14,108 nucleotides of DNA from Candidatus Hydrogenedentota bacterium (GCA_903922535.1 CAIXUF010001206.1:1-14108), one strand, 5' to 3'. Shown: positions 1 to 6,758, numbered from the stretch's first letter. Made by a program: numbers and translations. Notes: generated from the sequence alone by a model not told the origin.

Positions 1-347
1 CCGCTCATGTACGAGGGCAATGAGGGAAAAGTCCAAAAGGCTTGGGAATAATGGTGCTCAAAAAGAACGCCCTCGCTGGCAACGCGGTCCATGTTCGGAG
101 ACGTCTGCCGGTCATAACCATAAGAGGAAAGGTTCTGGGCCCGGAGAGCGTCGATAAGTATCCAAACGACATTTGCCCTGACCGGCGGCGCAACGGGTTG
201 CCCCGTTCCGGAAGGCTTGGAGGGAGCCTGTTCCGCCATGCGGGGAGTTGCGTCTGCACAAGCCGAAGCGGCCACCAACCCGGCGGCGGCAAACATCAAT
301 GCGAGACGGTGACCGCGGGATAACGAAGACAGAATCCTGTCATGCAT
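1..347 (-). CDS. Secreted sulfatase / alkaline-phosphatase-superfamily protein, 5' part only
   Basis: Read on the minus strand from the ATG at 347, an open frame of 115 codons runs off the left edge. It starts with a basic stretch (MHDRILSSLSRGHR) and a hydrophobic segment ending around ASAC/ADA, which is a signal peptide and possibly a weak lipobox (Cys about residue 29). After a Pro/Ala-rich linker comes NVVWILIDALR, the first metal-binding Asp strand of sulfatases, then SSYGYDRQTSPNMDRVASEG, the usual second block of the family. The residues at the formylglycine position read FWTFPSLPSYMSG. A Thr therefore stands where CxPxR sulfatases have Cys or Ser, as in the T-x-P-S-x-x-S branch of the superfamily, which includes phosphoethanolamine- and phosphoglycerol-transferase-type enzymes. 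The exact substrate cannot be told. A GAGG lies only 3 nt before the ATG, so the start is probable but not certain. The gene is read away from its neighbours, from the promoter at 485-513. Confidence 0.85.
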   Translation of the reverse strand, partial: MHDRILSSLSRGHRLALMFAAAGLVAASACADATPRMAEQAPSKPSGTGQPVAPPVRANVVWILIDALRAQNLSSYGYDRQTSPNMDRVASEGVLFEHHYSQAFWTFPSLPSYMS

Positions 348-377
348 GCGCCTCGCACAGACGGACAGTACAAACAC

Positions 378-469
378 GTGTGAAGTCACACCTCTTGGTG
401 TCCTCTAATGAAAATCATTGAATAAAGACTGCAACATTCCCCCCGAAATCCTCCGCCTGCATTGCAGGC
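378..469 (-). promoter_or_regulatory. Structured leader of the sulfatase mRNA
   Basis: Between the promoter and the start codon there are three short dyads. GCCTGCA-T-TGCAGGC (455-469) is a perfect 7-bp palindrome. GTGTGA-AG-TCACAC (378-391) and ACACC-TCTT-GGTGT (388-401) share the ACAC segment, so the two hairpins cannot form at once. This is the geometry of a switchable leader, but the stems are only 5-7 bp. No known riboswitch class is recognised and no T-run terminator is present. Confidence 0.3.
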
Positions 470-484
470 AAACTCTTGCTTTGG

Positions 485-513
485 AGTCTAGCACCATGCG
501 GCCATTTTGTCAA
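485..513 (-). promoter_or_regulatory. Sigma70-type promoter for the sulfatase gene
   Basis: On the minus strand TTGACA (513-508) is followed after exactly 17 bp by TAGACT (490-485). This is a near-consensus housekeeping promoter pointing at the sulfatase start at 347. It predicts a transcript start near 478 and a leader of about 130 nt. Just upstream of the -35 box lies a dyad, GGGAA-N6-TTCCC (519-534), at roughly -48 relative to the predicted start. That position would suit an activator, but the dyad is short and could be chance. Confidence 0.7.
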
Positions 514-631
514 ATTGCGGGAAGTGAAGTTCCCCCATTTCTTGGACAGTGGCTAATACTACAACGCTAGAAGACATGATAACACTTGGTGAGTTTTGAG
601 ATGAATATGCCGCGCATTCTGAGTTGGCGAA

Positions 632-778
632 TGACAAAGGCCATGAAAGCCCGGCCGACCGTGCGCGTTGCAGATACTTCGCCACCGCGCTGCAGGCCAG
701 CGAGCAACTGCCCGCAACCATTCGGTCGCTCAAACCGCATTCCAAACTTAAGCGCAATACCTCTATGATTCGTCGCAT
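632..778 (-). pseudogene. istA: istA 5' remnant (IS21-family transposase N-terminus)
   Basis: From the ATG at 778 the minus strand encodes about 49 residues beginning MRRIIEVLRLSLECGLSDR and ending ARSAGLSWPLS. This is the N-terminal helix-turn-helix start of IstA transposases (pattern MR.I.EVLRL....GLS.R......S..V..YL.RA..AGLSWPL). AAGGAG lies 7 nt before the ATG, so the original start is well marked. Intact IstA proteins are around 400-500 residues and carry a DDE integrase core. Here the frame continues to a stop at 488 in sequence that no longer resembles IstA, so the gene is truncated and non-functional. Substitutions inside the helix-turn-helix (for example SCSLACSAV) suggest decay. Confidence 0.75.
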
Positions 779-901
779 AGACCATCTCCTTGGACACCTT
801 GTGCCCGTGTGGTTCCCAGCCCCTCTGGCCAGGAAAGGACACACCATACCCACCGATGGTCTGTATGCGATAAAGCGGAAGCCGCGCTGCCGTTCAAGAA
901 G

Positions 902-1013
902 GGCGGCCGCGGTCGGAACCGGTGGCCGCCCATGTTTGGAATGGGTGGCCGCGCCGGATTGGAATCACCGGCCGCGATGCGCTGGAATCACGAGGTGGCC
1001 GCGCGCGGAACAT
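902..1013 (-). repeat. IS21-type terminal repeat array (five units)
   Basis: Five degenerate units follow one another at 1013-994, 991-969, 968-944, 944-921 and 920-902. On the minus strand each has the form (G)TGATTCCA, then 6-10 variable bases, then GCGGCCACC or GCGGCCGCC. The GGCCGC cores are 19-27 bp apart. In IS21-family elements such repeats at the ends are bound by the transposase. Unit sequence and spacing vary, unlike a CRISPR array or a recent microsatellite. Confidence 0.65.
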
Positions 1014-1024
1014 GCACCCTGACA

Positions 1025-1268
1025 TGCGGAGCGGAGGAAGTTGCGCAACCCTTGGCAACCCCGTTCGAGCGCAATCATATGGACGCCGCGCCTCTTGCGC
1101 ATCAGGTCTCAACCAACCAAGACGCCGCAGGATAAGCAGTTGCGTGGCAAGGCCAAACCGCTCACACCACCCCTCCCCTGAATCCACACCGTGGATCGAC
1201 TATATATATTAATTCTTGAAGAGGCTTCTTTCTCGCCACAAAACCACAAAACAACAAGGACCAAGCAC
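1025..1268. other. Intergenic segment between the IS21 relic and the small plus-strand gene
   Basis: No convincing gene is seen here. Just before the gene at 1269 there is a perfect 6-bp dyad, ATCCAC-ACC-GTGGAT (1182-1196), followed directly by a strongly AT-rich block (TATATATATTAATT, 1201-1214) in otherwise GC-rich DNA. TATATT at 1205-1210 could be a -10 box for the downstream gene, but no matching -35 box is visible at 16-18 bp; the dyad occupies that place. If real, it would be an activator or repressor site. Confidence 0.3.
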
Positions 1269-1547
1269 ATGGAAGACAAAGAAAAGACAATCATCCCGCC
1301 CGATCTTGAACCTGGCACCGACAAAGCATCGTTTTCCCGCCTGCGCAACAAGCGAAACAGGGCGCTGGAAAGCATCGGACAACACACCGTCGCCAGCATA
1401 CTGCTGGCGGGCTCACCGTTCCCCTTTTCCGACGCGCCATTCCTGACCGTGAGCGAGGGGATAATGGTCGCGCGCATTGACCCCGTGTGCGCCCGCCTCC
1501 GGCGTGAGTGGGATAACCATGGGAAAGAACCGGCCGGAAAAAGGTGA
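1269..1547 (+). CDS. Small hypothetical protein, 92 aa
   Basis: The frame starts at ATG 1269 with AAGGA 8 nt upstream and ends at TGA 1547. The protein is not recognised. It begins with a charged stretch (MEDKEKTIIPPDLEPG), has a basic patch RLRNKRNR around residues 29-36, a middle segment rich in Ser, Phe, Pro and Ala without a clear membrane helix, and a basic end (RLRREW...KEPAGKR). Codon use resembles the neighbouring genes. It precedes the aldo/keto reductase by 55 bp on the same strand, so the two may be co-transcribed. It could also be a spurious frame; coding potential is moderate. Confidence 0.45.
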   Translation: MEDKEKTIIPPDLEPGTDKASFSRLRNKRNRALESIGQHTVASILLAGSPFPFSDAPFLTVSEGIMVARIDPVCARLRREWDNHGKEPAGKR

Positions 1548-1602
1548 CGGCGCGTGCGTGAACGTGGCAAGATCCTGTCTTCACAAACTGAGGAACAAGA
1601 CC

Positions 1603-2805
1603 ATGTTGTACAGAAAGATGCCCAAGAACGGTGATGAACTGTCCATTCTGGGATTTGGATGCATGCGCCTGCCCGTCGCTGAAGGCAAAGTCGATGAGGC
1701 AAGGGCGGTCAGCCAAATCCGCCACGCCATCGACAACGGCGTCAACTACCTGGACACGGCGTGGCCCTATCATGCCGGCGAAAGCGAGACCGTTCTGGGG
1801 AAAGCGCTGCAGGGCTGCTATCGGGACAGGGTCAAAGTGGCCACCAAGCTCCCCTCATGGATGATCACGAGCCGTGAGGACATGGACCGTTACCTGGCGG
1901 CCCAACTGAAGAAGCTCGACACCGATCATATTGACTACTATCTCCTCCACGCGCTCAACGGCACCCTGTGGGACACTCTGGAACCCCTCGGTGTCATCGA
2001 CTTTCTTGAGCAGGCAATGAAGGACGGGCGGATTGTGAACGCCGGTTTCTCATTCCATGGATTGGGCGAAGACTTCATCCGCATCGTCGATGCCTATCCG
2101 TGGACTTTCTGCCAGATTCAGTACAACTACCTGGACGAGGACTATCAGGCGGGCACCAAGGGGCTGGAATACGCCGCCGAAAAAGGGCTGGGGGTGATTG
2201 TCATGGAACCTCTGCGCGGCGGCAATCTGGCCGTGGGCACGCCCCCGCCCGCGATCCGGACGGTCTGGGACGAGGCCGAGGTGCGGCGCACGCCCGCGGA
2301 ATGGGCGCTGCGCTGGATCTGGAACCGCCCGGAGGTCACGGTCATCCTTTCCGGCATGAATGACGAAGCCCAGATCCAGGAGAACCTCTCCATCGCCGGC
2401 ACGGCCCAAGCGAATGTCCTGACCGAGAAGGAACTGGACTTGGTGGCCCGGGCCAGTCGGACCTACGCGGGGTTGATGAAGGTCGGCTGCACCGGCTGCG
2501 GCTATTGCATGCCCTGCCCCAACGAGGTGATGATTCCCATCTGTTTCGAAGAGTACAACAAGATGCATCTGTTCGGCCCGGTGGAGGAGGTGAAGTTCAG
2601 GTACGCGTTTCGGATGAGCGGGCAATTGGTGGACGGACGGCCGGGCTATGCCTCCCAGTGTGTCCAATGCGGCGAATGCCTGGACAAATGCCCGCAGCAA
2701 ATACCGATCCCGGACGTTCTTGCACGGGTCGCCGCGGAGATGGAAGATTCCAGCATGCCGGAAAAGGTGGCCTTCGCCGAGAAGATCTTCCGGGTCAAGG
2801 CCTGA
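1603..2805 (+). CDS. Aldo/keto reductase with C-terminal [4Fe-4S] cysteine clusters
   Basis: The protein has 400 residues. ATG 1603 is chosen because GAGGA lies 8 nt upstream and the family's usual start (MxYR.....LG.GCMR) begins there; the frame is open further upstream but looks non-coding. Residues 1-285 form the TIM barrel of aldo/keto reductases with the catalytic tetrad visible: D51, Y56 (DTAWPY), K82 (ATKLP) and H116 (LLHAL). Residues 296-363 hold two ferredoxin-like cysteine sets, CTGCGYCMPCP (C296, C299, C302, C305) and CVQCGECLDKCP (C353, C356, C359, C363). This is the Fe-S branch of the family, a predicted cytosolic oxidoreductase that may couple NAD(P)H to ferredoxin-type electron carriers. 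The substrate is unknown. No frameshift or missing residue is seen. It faces the SGNH hydrolase gene 170 bp downstream, tail to tail. Confidence 0.93.
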   Translation: MLYRKMPKNGDELSILGFGCMRLPVAEGKVDEARAVSQIRHAIDNGVNYLDTAWPYHAGESETVLGKALQGCYRDRVKVATKLPSWMITSREDMDRYLAAQLKKLDTDHIDYYLLHALNGTLWDTLEPLGVIDFLEQAMKDGRIVNAGFSFHGLGEDFIRIVDAYPWTFCQIQYNYLDEDYQAGTKGLEYAAEKGLGVIVMEPLRGGNLAVGTPPPAIRTVWDEAEVRRTPAEWALRWIWNRPEVTVILSGMNDEAQIQENLSIAGTAQANVLTEKELDLVARASRTYAGLMKVGCTGCGYCMPCPNEVMIPICFEEYNKMHLFGPVEEVKFRYAFRMSGQLVDGRPGYASQCVQCGECLDKCPQQIPIPDVLARVAAEMEDSSMPEKVAFAEKIFRVKA

Positions 2806-2849
2806 CCAGCCTGTTGCCGCCGGGGCTTGAGGGTGTCATTCGAGCGATT

Positions 2850-2933
2850 ATGGACTGTATGGACGAGATGGTCTGTATGGACGAGATGGACGAACATCTG
2901 AGTGAACCGAAAGGTTGAGTCCATACAGTCCAT
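2850..2933. repeat. Inverted repeat with internal 18-bp tandem repeat between convergent genes
   Basis: ATGGACTGTATGGAC (2850-2864) is repeated in perfect inverted form at 2919-2933. Inside the loop, CTGTATGGACGAGATGG occurs twice in tandem (2855-2871 and 2873-2889, 18-bp period), so the second copy can also pair with the right arm. Near the apex, AACC-GAAA-GGTT (2905-2916) forms a small stem with a GNRA-type tetraloop. More TGGAC/GTCCA words continue to 2951. The element sits between the ends of the reductase (2805) and the SGNH gene (2976) and could act as a two-way terminator or mRNA 3'-end stabiliser, although there is no T-run. TGGAC-type repeats of this style may be dispersed in the genome. 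Confidence 0.7.
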
Positions 2934-2975
2934 ATCGTCCATGGCGTCCATCACATGAATCGGACGCGATCAACG

Positions 2976-3875
2976 TCACTCCTGTTTCTCCGCGAACCAT
3001 CCCCGGTAGCATTGGTCTATCGCGTGCAGAATCATGCGCTTGTGCGTGTCCTCGTTGGGATGAACACCGTCTCCCGCGAAGGTCTGGCTGCCGAGCGTCA
3101 CGGGCGTGAAGGCCTGGTCCGGCATGGGATAGTCCGGATTGCCGCCGGGGAAGGGGTTGTAGTCGGGCGGGTCGCCCGGCGCGGGCGCGCCCTTGGGCGT
3201 GTCGAAATGGTGCTGGGCCAGCCCGAAGTTGTGGACATAGGCGCAGCCCTTTGTTTCTTTCGCCAAATCGCGTTTGAGCCCCTCCACCGCGATGAAGCAC
3301 TGGTTTACCTGGGACTGGGTCATGCCGCCAAAACCGAATGTCTGCCCAAGCGCGCCCAGCGCCTCCCTGGCCGTTTTGGCGTTGAGGTAGTCGTAGCCGC
3401 CGATGACCACGTGTTTCACCTGCGGGAAGGACAGGCAGTGTTCGACAATCTTGCGGACGTTGCCGGCAATGCCGCGCCATTCGCTCTGCCGGCGCATTTC
3501 GTCCCATGCCGTAAAGACGTTGGTTTCCTTGATCCGGTTGAGCACGTCGTTGCCGCCGATGATCAGGTGGACCGTGTCGATGGAGGGATGCTTGGCCAAT
3601 TCAGAGACAATCTTGATGCGGTATTCCTCCTTCACCCACTGGTCGGCGCGGGTGCCGCCCAGCGCGGTGACCTCGCCCGCAATGCCGACCTCCCCCATGC
3701 CCGCCTCCTTGAACGCCGTCTCCATCACATGGGTTACCCAGATGCCCTGCGCCCAACTGTCGCCCACCAGCAGGATGCGCGGTTCCGCGCAGAACGAGGG
3801 AACGCAAAGGCAGCAGCCGGTCAGAAAGAGCGCCGCGCCCAGGGAACCCAGAAAACGCCGCCGCGTAATCATCAT
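2976..3875 (-). CDS. Exported SGNH/GDSL-family hydrolase, Tat-type lipoprotein
   Basis: The protein has 299 residues. ATG 3875 is preceded by AGGAG with 6 nt spacing; a second ATG follows immediately. The N-terminus carries a twin-arginine motif (RRRFLG, residues 5-10), a hydrophobic stretch and a lipobox LTGC (Cys21), indicating Tat export and lipid anchoring. The SGNH blocks are clear: GDSW with nucleophile S40, a block II glycine near GGTRAD (73-78), GGND (107-110) and DGVHPN with D269 and H272. Such enzymes are esterases or lipases, often removing acetyl or acyl groups from polysaccharides. Here the preferred ester cannot be told. It is divergent from the beta-helix gene (229-bp spacer) and convergent with the reductase. 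The length is ordinary for a single-domain SGNH protein. Confidence 0.88.
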   Translation of the reverse strand: MMITRRRFLGSLGAALFLTGCCLCVPSFCAEPRILLVGDSWAQGIWVTHVMETAFKEAGMGEVGIAGEVTALGGTRADQWVKEEYRIKIVSELAKHPSIDTVHLIIGGNDVLNRIKETNVFTAWDEMRRQSEWRGIAGNVRKIVEHCLSFPQVKHVVIGGYDYLNAKTAREALGALGQTFGFGGMTQSQVNQCFIAVEGLKRDLAKETKGCAYVHNFGLAQHHFDTPKGAPAPGDPPDYNPFPGGNPDYPMPDQAFTPVTLGSQTFAGDGVHPNEDTHKRMILHAIDQCYRGWFAEKQE

Positions 3876-3995
3876 AAAGCACTCCTATGCTCAAATCCGG
3901 GACATGTACACTGACGGCAGACATTGACGCACCCGTCGGGCAAAATGCAAGCGGAAGGCGGCGCCGAAAAAAGTCGCTGCGCGGCGAAGTATCGG

Positions 3996-4001
3996 TATAA
4001 T
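3996..4001 (+). promoter_or_regulatory. Candidate -10 box for the beta-helix gene
   Basis: A perfect TATAAT lies 104 nt upstream of ATG 4105 in the divergent spacer between the SGNH and beta-helix genes. The sequence 16-18 bp further upstream (around GTCGCT) is a poor -35 match, so the promoter may be weak or activator-dependent. A minus-strand promoter for the SGNH gene is not clear in the same spacer. Confidence 0.4.
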
Positions 4002-4104
4002 CCGTGTCGGCGTTATGCTGCGGACAATCGGGATGTCCTGATGACGGTCTTTCGCAGGAACGCAACTTGCGGCAACGTGCAAACAGTCGCCGCGAAGGGT
4101 GAGC

Positions 4105-6366
4105 ATGGGAGCGGTAGCGCGAAAATGGGCAGCGTGGTTCCTGGGTGTGCTGGTCTGCCTCGGGACGGCGGCGACGGCGGAACCTTTCCGCAGCGCACTG
4201 TACCCGGAAGACTGGCATCCGGGATTCTCGGGCGCGGGCGGGGCGTTCCTGCACGATTTCTCCTACGCCGGCTACAAGAACGGCGAAGTTGCGTTGCCTG
4301 ATCCGCCAACCGGAGCGACATTCGATGTAACCACCTACGGGGCCGACACCACCGGCGCGTCGGACGCAACGACGGCCATCCAGTCGGCCATTGACGCGGC
4401 CCAGACGGCGGGGGGCGGCGTGGTCCGTCTTCCCTCTGGACTGTACCGCTGTGACGGCACGTTGGCCGTGACCTCTTCCAACATGGTGCTCCAGGGTGCC
4501 GGGGCCGAACAGAGCCGCATCTATTTCACAAAATGCGCCGGCATGGCCGACCGGGCCCATCTCACCTTTCACGGAAACGTCGCGCAGGGGACGGACATCC
4601 CCTTGGCGGACGACGGGCAGAACGGCGCGTCGTTTGTGACGGTGGGCGATTCCAGCGGGCTGGCCGTGGGCGACGATATCGCCGTGGGCTGGGTGATCAC
4701 GCCCGAATTTGTGGCCGAACACAACATGACCGGCACCTGGCAGGTGTCCGTGAACCAGTGGTGCCCGATCTTCCGCCGCACGGTGACGGCCGTGGACAGC
4801 AGCGTCACGCCGCACCGGGTCACGCTGGATGTGCCGCTGCGCTACCCCGCCAAGCTGCGCGACAGCGCCAGCATCCGCCCGGAAACGGGCTACCTTTCCG
4901 AATGCGGCATCTGCGACTTGGGCCTGTCCAATGCGGTGGCCTATCTGGACGCATGGAATCTGGAACGGGAGCATCTCCTGCTGTTCGAAAGCGCCAAAGA
5001 CTGCTGGGCGCTGCGGCTGGAATCTTTCGCCTCCCCCCTTGCCGCCGACACGCGGGACCTGCACCTGCAGAACAGCGGCCTGCACGTGCTGAACGCCAAG
5101 CGGGTTACCGTGGCGGACTGCCGGCTGGAAAAAGCGCAGAACCGGGGCAGCGGCGGATGCGGCTACCTGTATGAGGTGGGCACGAGCAACGAGATCCTGT
5201 TCCGCGACTGCGACGGTGTTGACGGCCGCCATAATTTCATCCAGAACTGGGACTTCGGCACGGCGGGCTGCGTGTTTCTGCGCTGCCACAGTGCGGGCGG
5301 GAGGAATGTCCTCTCCGCCGATTCCCCCCTGAGTGTCAGCGCCACTTCGGAATACCACCATGAACTGGCGATGGCCTGCCTGGTGGATTCATGCACGCTT
5401 GACGACGGCTGGTCCGCCATCAACCGCGGAACCGAAAGCTCGGGTGCCGGGATTACGGCGGCACAGTGCGCCTTCTGGAACGCGCACGGCACCGGCATGA
5501 TTCGGTCCATGCAGTCCGGACTGGGCTATGTCATCGGCACCGAGGGGCCGACGCTGTACACCAGCCTTACGGATTCCGCGGCCGCGGGCACCGCGCCGGA
5601 AGACTGGGTGGAGGCGCGCGACCGGGGACGCTTCCTCTTCCCGCACTCGCTCTACGACGATCAGTTGGCGCGGCGCATGGGCGGCACGGTGGAGACAACC
5701 CCATGCACGGATTGTGCCTGCCACAGCGCCCTGTTCGCGGGCGAATGGGCGGCCTTCGCCGACCAATGGGGCTCCCAGGACCCCAACGCGCCCATCCTGC
5801 CCGGCAGCATCATTCCCGAACGGTGGACACTCGCACTGGTTTCAGAAATGCTCTGCCGGCAGGGCGCGACAAACCACGGCGCGGTGGAGGACACCTACTA
5901 CGGCAACCTGTCCCTGCTGTGTCTGGAGAAGGGCGGGGTTCGAACCCAGACCGCCCCCTTCATCCATGTGCTTGCCGCGCTGCTCTCGGTTAGCGCGGAT
6001 GTGCAGGGCCGTCTCGCCTTGAACTTCGGTCTGGCGGGCCGCTACCAGACGCCTGTCGGGGAGATCCTGTCCGACGCGGGCGACGCCGACAGGGATGGGC
6101 ATGACAACGCGGGAGAATACACGAGCGTCCGTGCGGCGGGAGGCGGCATGCAGACCTATGTCACCGCCGCGATGTCTCCGCAGATCACCGGCGACGGCCT
6201 TCTGCCTGCGGCCGGAACGCCCGCCCTTGCGGTTCTGGCGGCGGCGCTTGCTCTGGCCGGGGCGAGGCGGAGTTGGTTGGTGCGCGGACGGGGCAAAAAG
6301 GTATTGGCATATTCCATGAAAAGGGGTATTATAATAGTGGTCAACAGGAGGAGAATATCGTCATGA
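4105..6366 (+). CDS. Secreted pectate-lyase-like beta-helix protein with C-terminal anchor-like tail
   Basis: The protein has 753 residues from ATG 4105, chosen because GAAGG lies 6 nt upstream; an in-frame GTG at 4099 is the alternative. Residues 1-25 are a signal peptide (h-region AAWFLGVLVCLGTAA, probable cut ATA/E). Residues 72-140 match the pectate lyase superfamily opening (FDVTTYGAD...GASDATTAIQSAID...GGGVVRLPSGLY). A long right-handed beta-helix region follows, with DC and Asn turns. Near the end is an acidic DADRDGHDNAGEY stretch like a calcium-binding or dockerin-type loop. Residues 700-722 form a motif-helix-Arg tail: LPAAG, about 15 hydrophobic residues, then ARR, resembling C-terminal surface-sorting signals. 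The last ~30 residues beyond it overlap the next gene's promoter and ribosome site, which is odd. It probably binds or cleaves a polysaccharide at the cell surface. Catalytic residues cannot be assigned. Confidence 0.88.
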   Translation: MGAVARKWAAWFLGVLVCLGTAATAEPFRSALYPEDWHPGFSGAGGAFLHDFSYAGYKNGEVALPDPPTGATFDVTTYGADTTGASDATTAIQSAIDAAQTAGGGVVRLPSGLYRCDGTLAVTSSNMVLQGAGAEQSRIYFTKCAGMADRAHLTFHGNVAQGTDIPLADDGQNGASFVTVGDSSGLAVGDDIAVGWVITPEFVAEHNMTGTWQVSVNQWCPIFRRTVTAVDSSVTPHRVTLDVPLRYPAKLRDSASIRPETGYLSECGICDLGLSNAVAYLDAWNLEREHLLLFESAKDCWALRLESFASPLAADTRDLHLQNSGLHVLNAKRVTVADCRLEKAQNRGSGGCGYLYEVGTSNEILFRDCDGVDGRHNFIQNWDFGTAGCVFLRCHSAGGRNVLSADSPLSVSATSEYHHELAMACLVDSCTLDDGWSAINRGTESSGAGITAAQCAFWNAHGTGMIRSMQSGLGYVIGTEGPTLYTSLTDSAAAGTAPEDWVEARDRGRFLFPHSLYDDQLARRMGGTVETTPCTDCACHSALFAGEWAAFADQWGSQDPNAPILPGSIIPERWTLALVSEMLCRQGATNHGAVEDTYYGNLSLLCLEKGGVRTQTAPFIHVLAALLSVSADVQGRLALNFGLAGRYQTPVGEILSDAGDADRDGHDNAGEYTSVRAAGGGMQTYVTAAMSPQITGDGLLPAAGTPALAVLAAALALAGARRSWLVRGRGKKVLAYSMKRGIIIVVNRRRISS
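6304..6335 (+). promoter_or_regulatory. Promoter for the DUF4190 gene, inside the end of the beta-helix gene
   Basis: TTGGCA (6304-6309) is followed after 17 bp by TATTAT (6327-6332), which runs into a perfect TATAAT (6330-6335, 20 bp spacing). An AGGAGGAG Shine-Dalgarno sequence follows at 6346-6353, just before ATG 6363. The local AT-rich stretch differs sharply from the GC-rich coding sequence on either side. This supports a true promoter, so the small gene can be expressed independently of the upstream one. Confidence 0.6.
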
Positions 6367-6737
6367 ATGACACAGACTTCCAAAGTGCGCCGGTCGTTCC
6401 GCCGGTTCCGTCTTCGCCACCCCCGATCCAACCGAGGCCGCCGGCACCGCCGCAGGAGGGCAACGGCCTGGCCATCGCCAGCATGGTGCTGGGGATAGTC
6501 TCTTTCGTGGTGTGCGGACCGCTCTGTTCGATTCCGGCGGTGATTCTGGGCCATATGTCGCTCGGCAAGATCCGCCGCGGCGACATGTCCCAGGAAGCCC
6601 GGGGCTTTGCGATGGCCGGCACGATTCTCGGCTGGATCAATCTTGCGCTGGTGGCCATTGGTGTCATCGTTTTTCTGGGGTTGGTCCTCTTCGCCGGCAA
6701 TGCGGGGCGGGTGTCGCCGTTTGTCTACTCCTTGTGA
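6363..6737 (+). CDS. DUF4190-type small membrane protein, 124 aa
   Basis: ATG 6363 overlaps the stop of the beta-helix gene by four bases (ATGA) and has a strong AGGAGGAG ribosome site about 9 nt upstream. Residues 8-32 are a Pro-rich cytoplasmic tail (VVPPVPSSPPPIQPRPPAPP). Two membrane segments follow, about residues 35-62 (GLAIASMVLGIVSF...) and 82-113. The loop between them, ILGHMSLGKIRRGDMSQEARGFAMAG, is typical of the DUF4190 family (G..AL..I...G....G.G.A.AG). The function of this family is not known; many members sit beside secreted or signalling proteins. The ATGA overlap allows coupling to the beta-helix gene, but the embedded promoter suggests separate control. The protein is complete. 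Confidence 0.85.
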   Translation: MNDTDFQSAPVVPPVPSSPPPIQPRPPAPPQEGNGLAIASMVLGIVSFVVCGPLCSIPAVILGHMSLGKIRRGDMSQEARGFAMAGTILGWINLALVAIGVIVFLGLVLFAGNAGRVSPFVYSL

Positions 6738-6744
6738 CGCGGCG

Positions 6745-6758
6745 AACCGGACGGTTCA
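6745..6758 (+). terminator. Weak hairpin after the DUF4190 gene
   Basis: GAACC-GGAC-GGTTC (6745-6758) lies 8 nt after the stop codon and is followed by only ATTT. It may contribute to 3'-end formation, but the short stem and missing T-run make it a poor intrinsic terminator. The larger palindromic element at 6815 is a better candidate. Confidence 0.25.

Larger units (their letters stand above)
632..1024 (-). mobile_element. Decayed left end of an IS21-family insertion sequence
   Basis: In the minus direction the segment reads: a candidate terminus starting TGTCAGG (1024-1018), then five imperfect terminal repeats (1013-902), then a ribosome site and the first codons of an IstA-type transposase (778-632). 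Multiple repeated motifs just inside the end followed by istA is the standard plan of IS21-family elements, which also carry istB. The rest of istA, istB and the right end are missing, so the copy is a relic. The outer boundary at 1024 is inferred only from the TG terminal dinucleotide. The inner break near 632 is where similarity to IstA stops. No target duplication can be assigned because only one end remains. Confidence 0.7.

Noticed and set aside
378..391. CRP-type operator (TGTGA/TCACA)
   Set aside because: The half sites are separated by 2-4 bp rather than the 6 bp of a CRP site, and the dyad lies downstream of the predicted transcription start.
902..1013. CRISPR array
   Set aside because: The units are degenerate, 19-25 bp long and directly abutting without unique spacers; they fit IS21 terminal repeats next to an istA start.
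1477..1602. Upstream in-frame extension of the aldo/keto reductase
   Set aside because: The added 42 residues do not match the family, overlap the small gene at 1269-1547, and a good ribosome site precedes ATG 1603.
2955..3914. 319-codon plus-strand frame opposite the SGNH hydrolase
   Set aside because: The minus strand encodes complete SGNH blocks with a Tat/lipobox leader. The plus frame has no family pattern and covers the divergent spacer.
3601..5361. 586-codon open frame on the minus strand opposite the beta-helix gene
   Set aside because: It is an antisense shadow in GC-rich DNA. The plus-strand frame has a signal peptide, a pectate-lyase domain and a ribosome site, while this translation is low-complexity His/Arg/Gly-rich and crosses the SGNH gene start.
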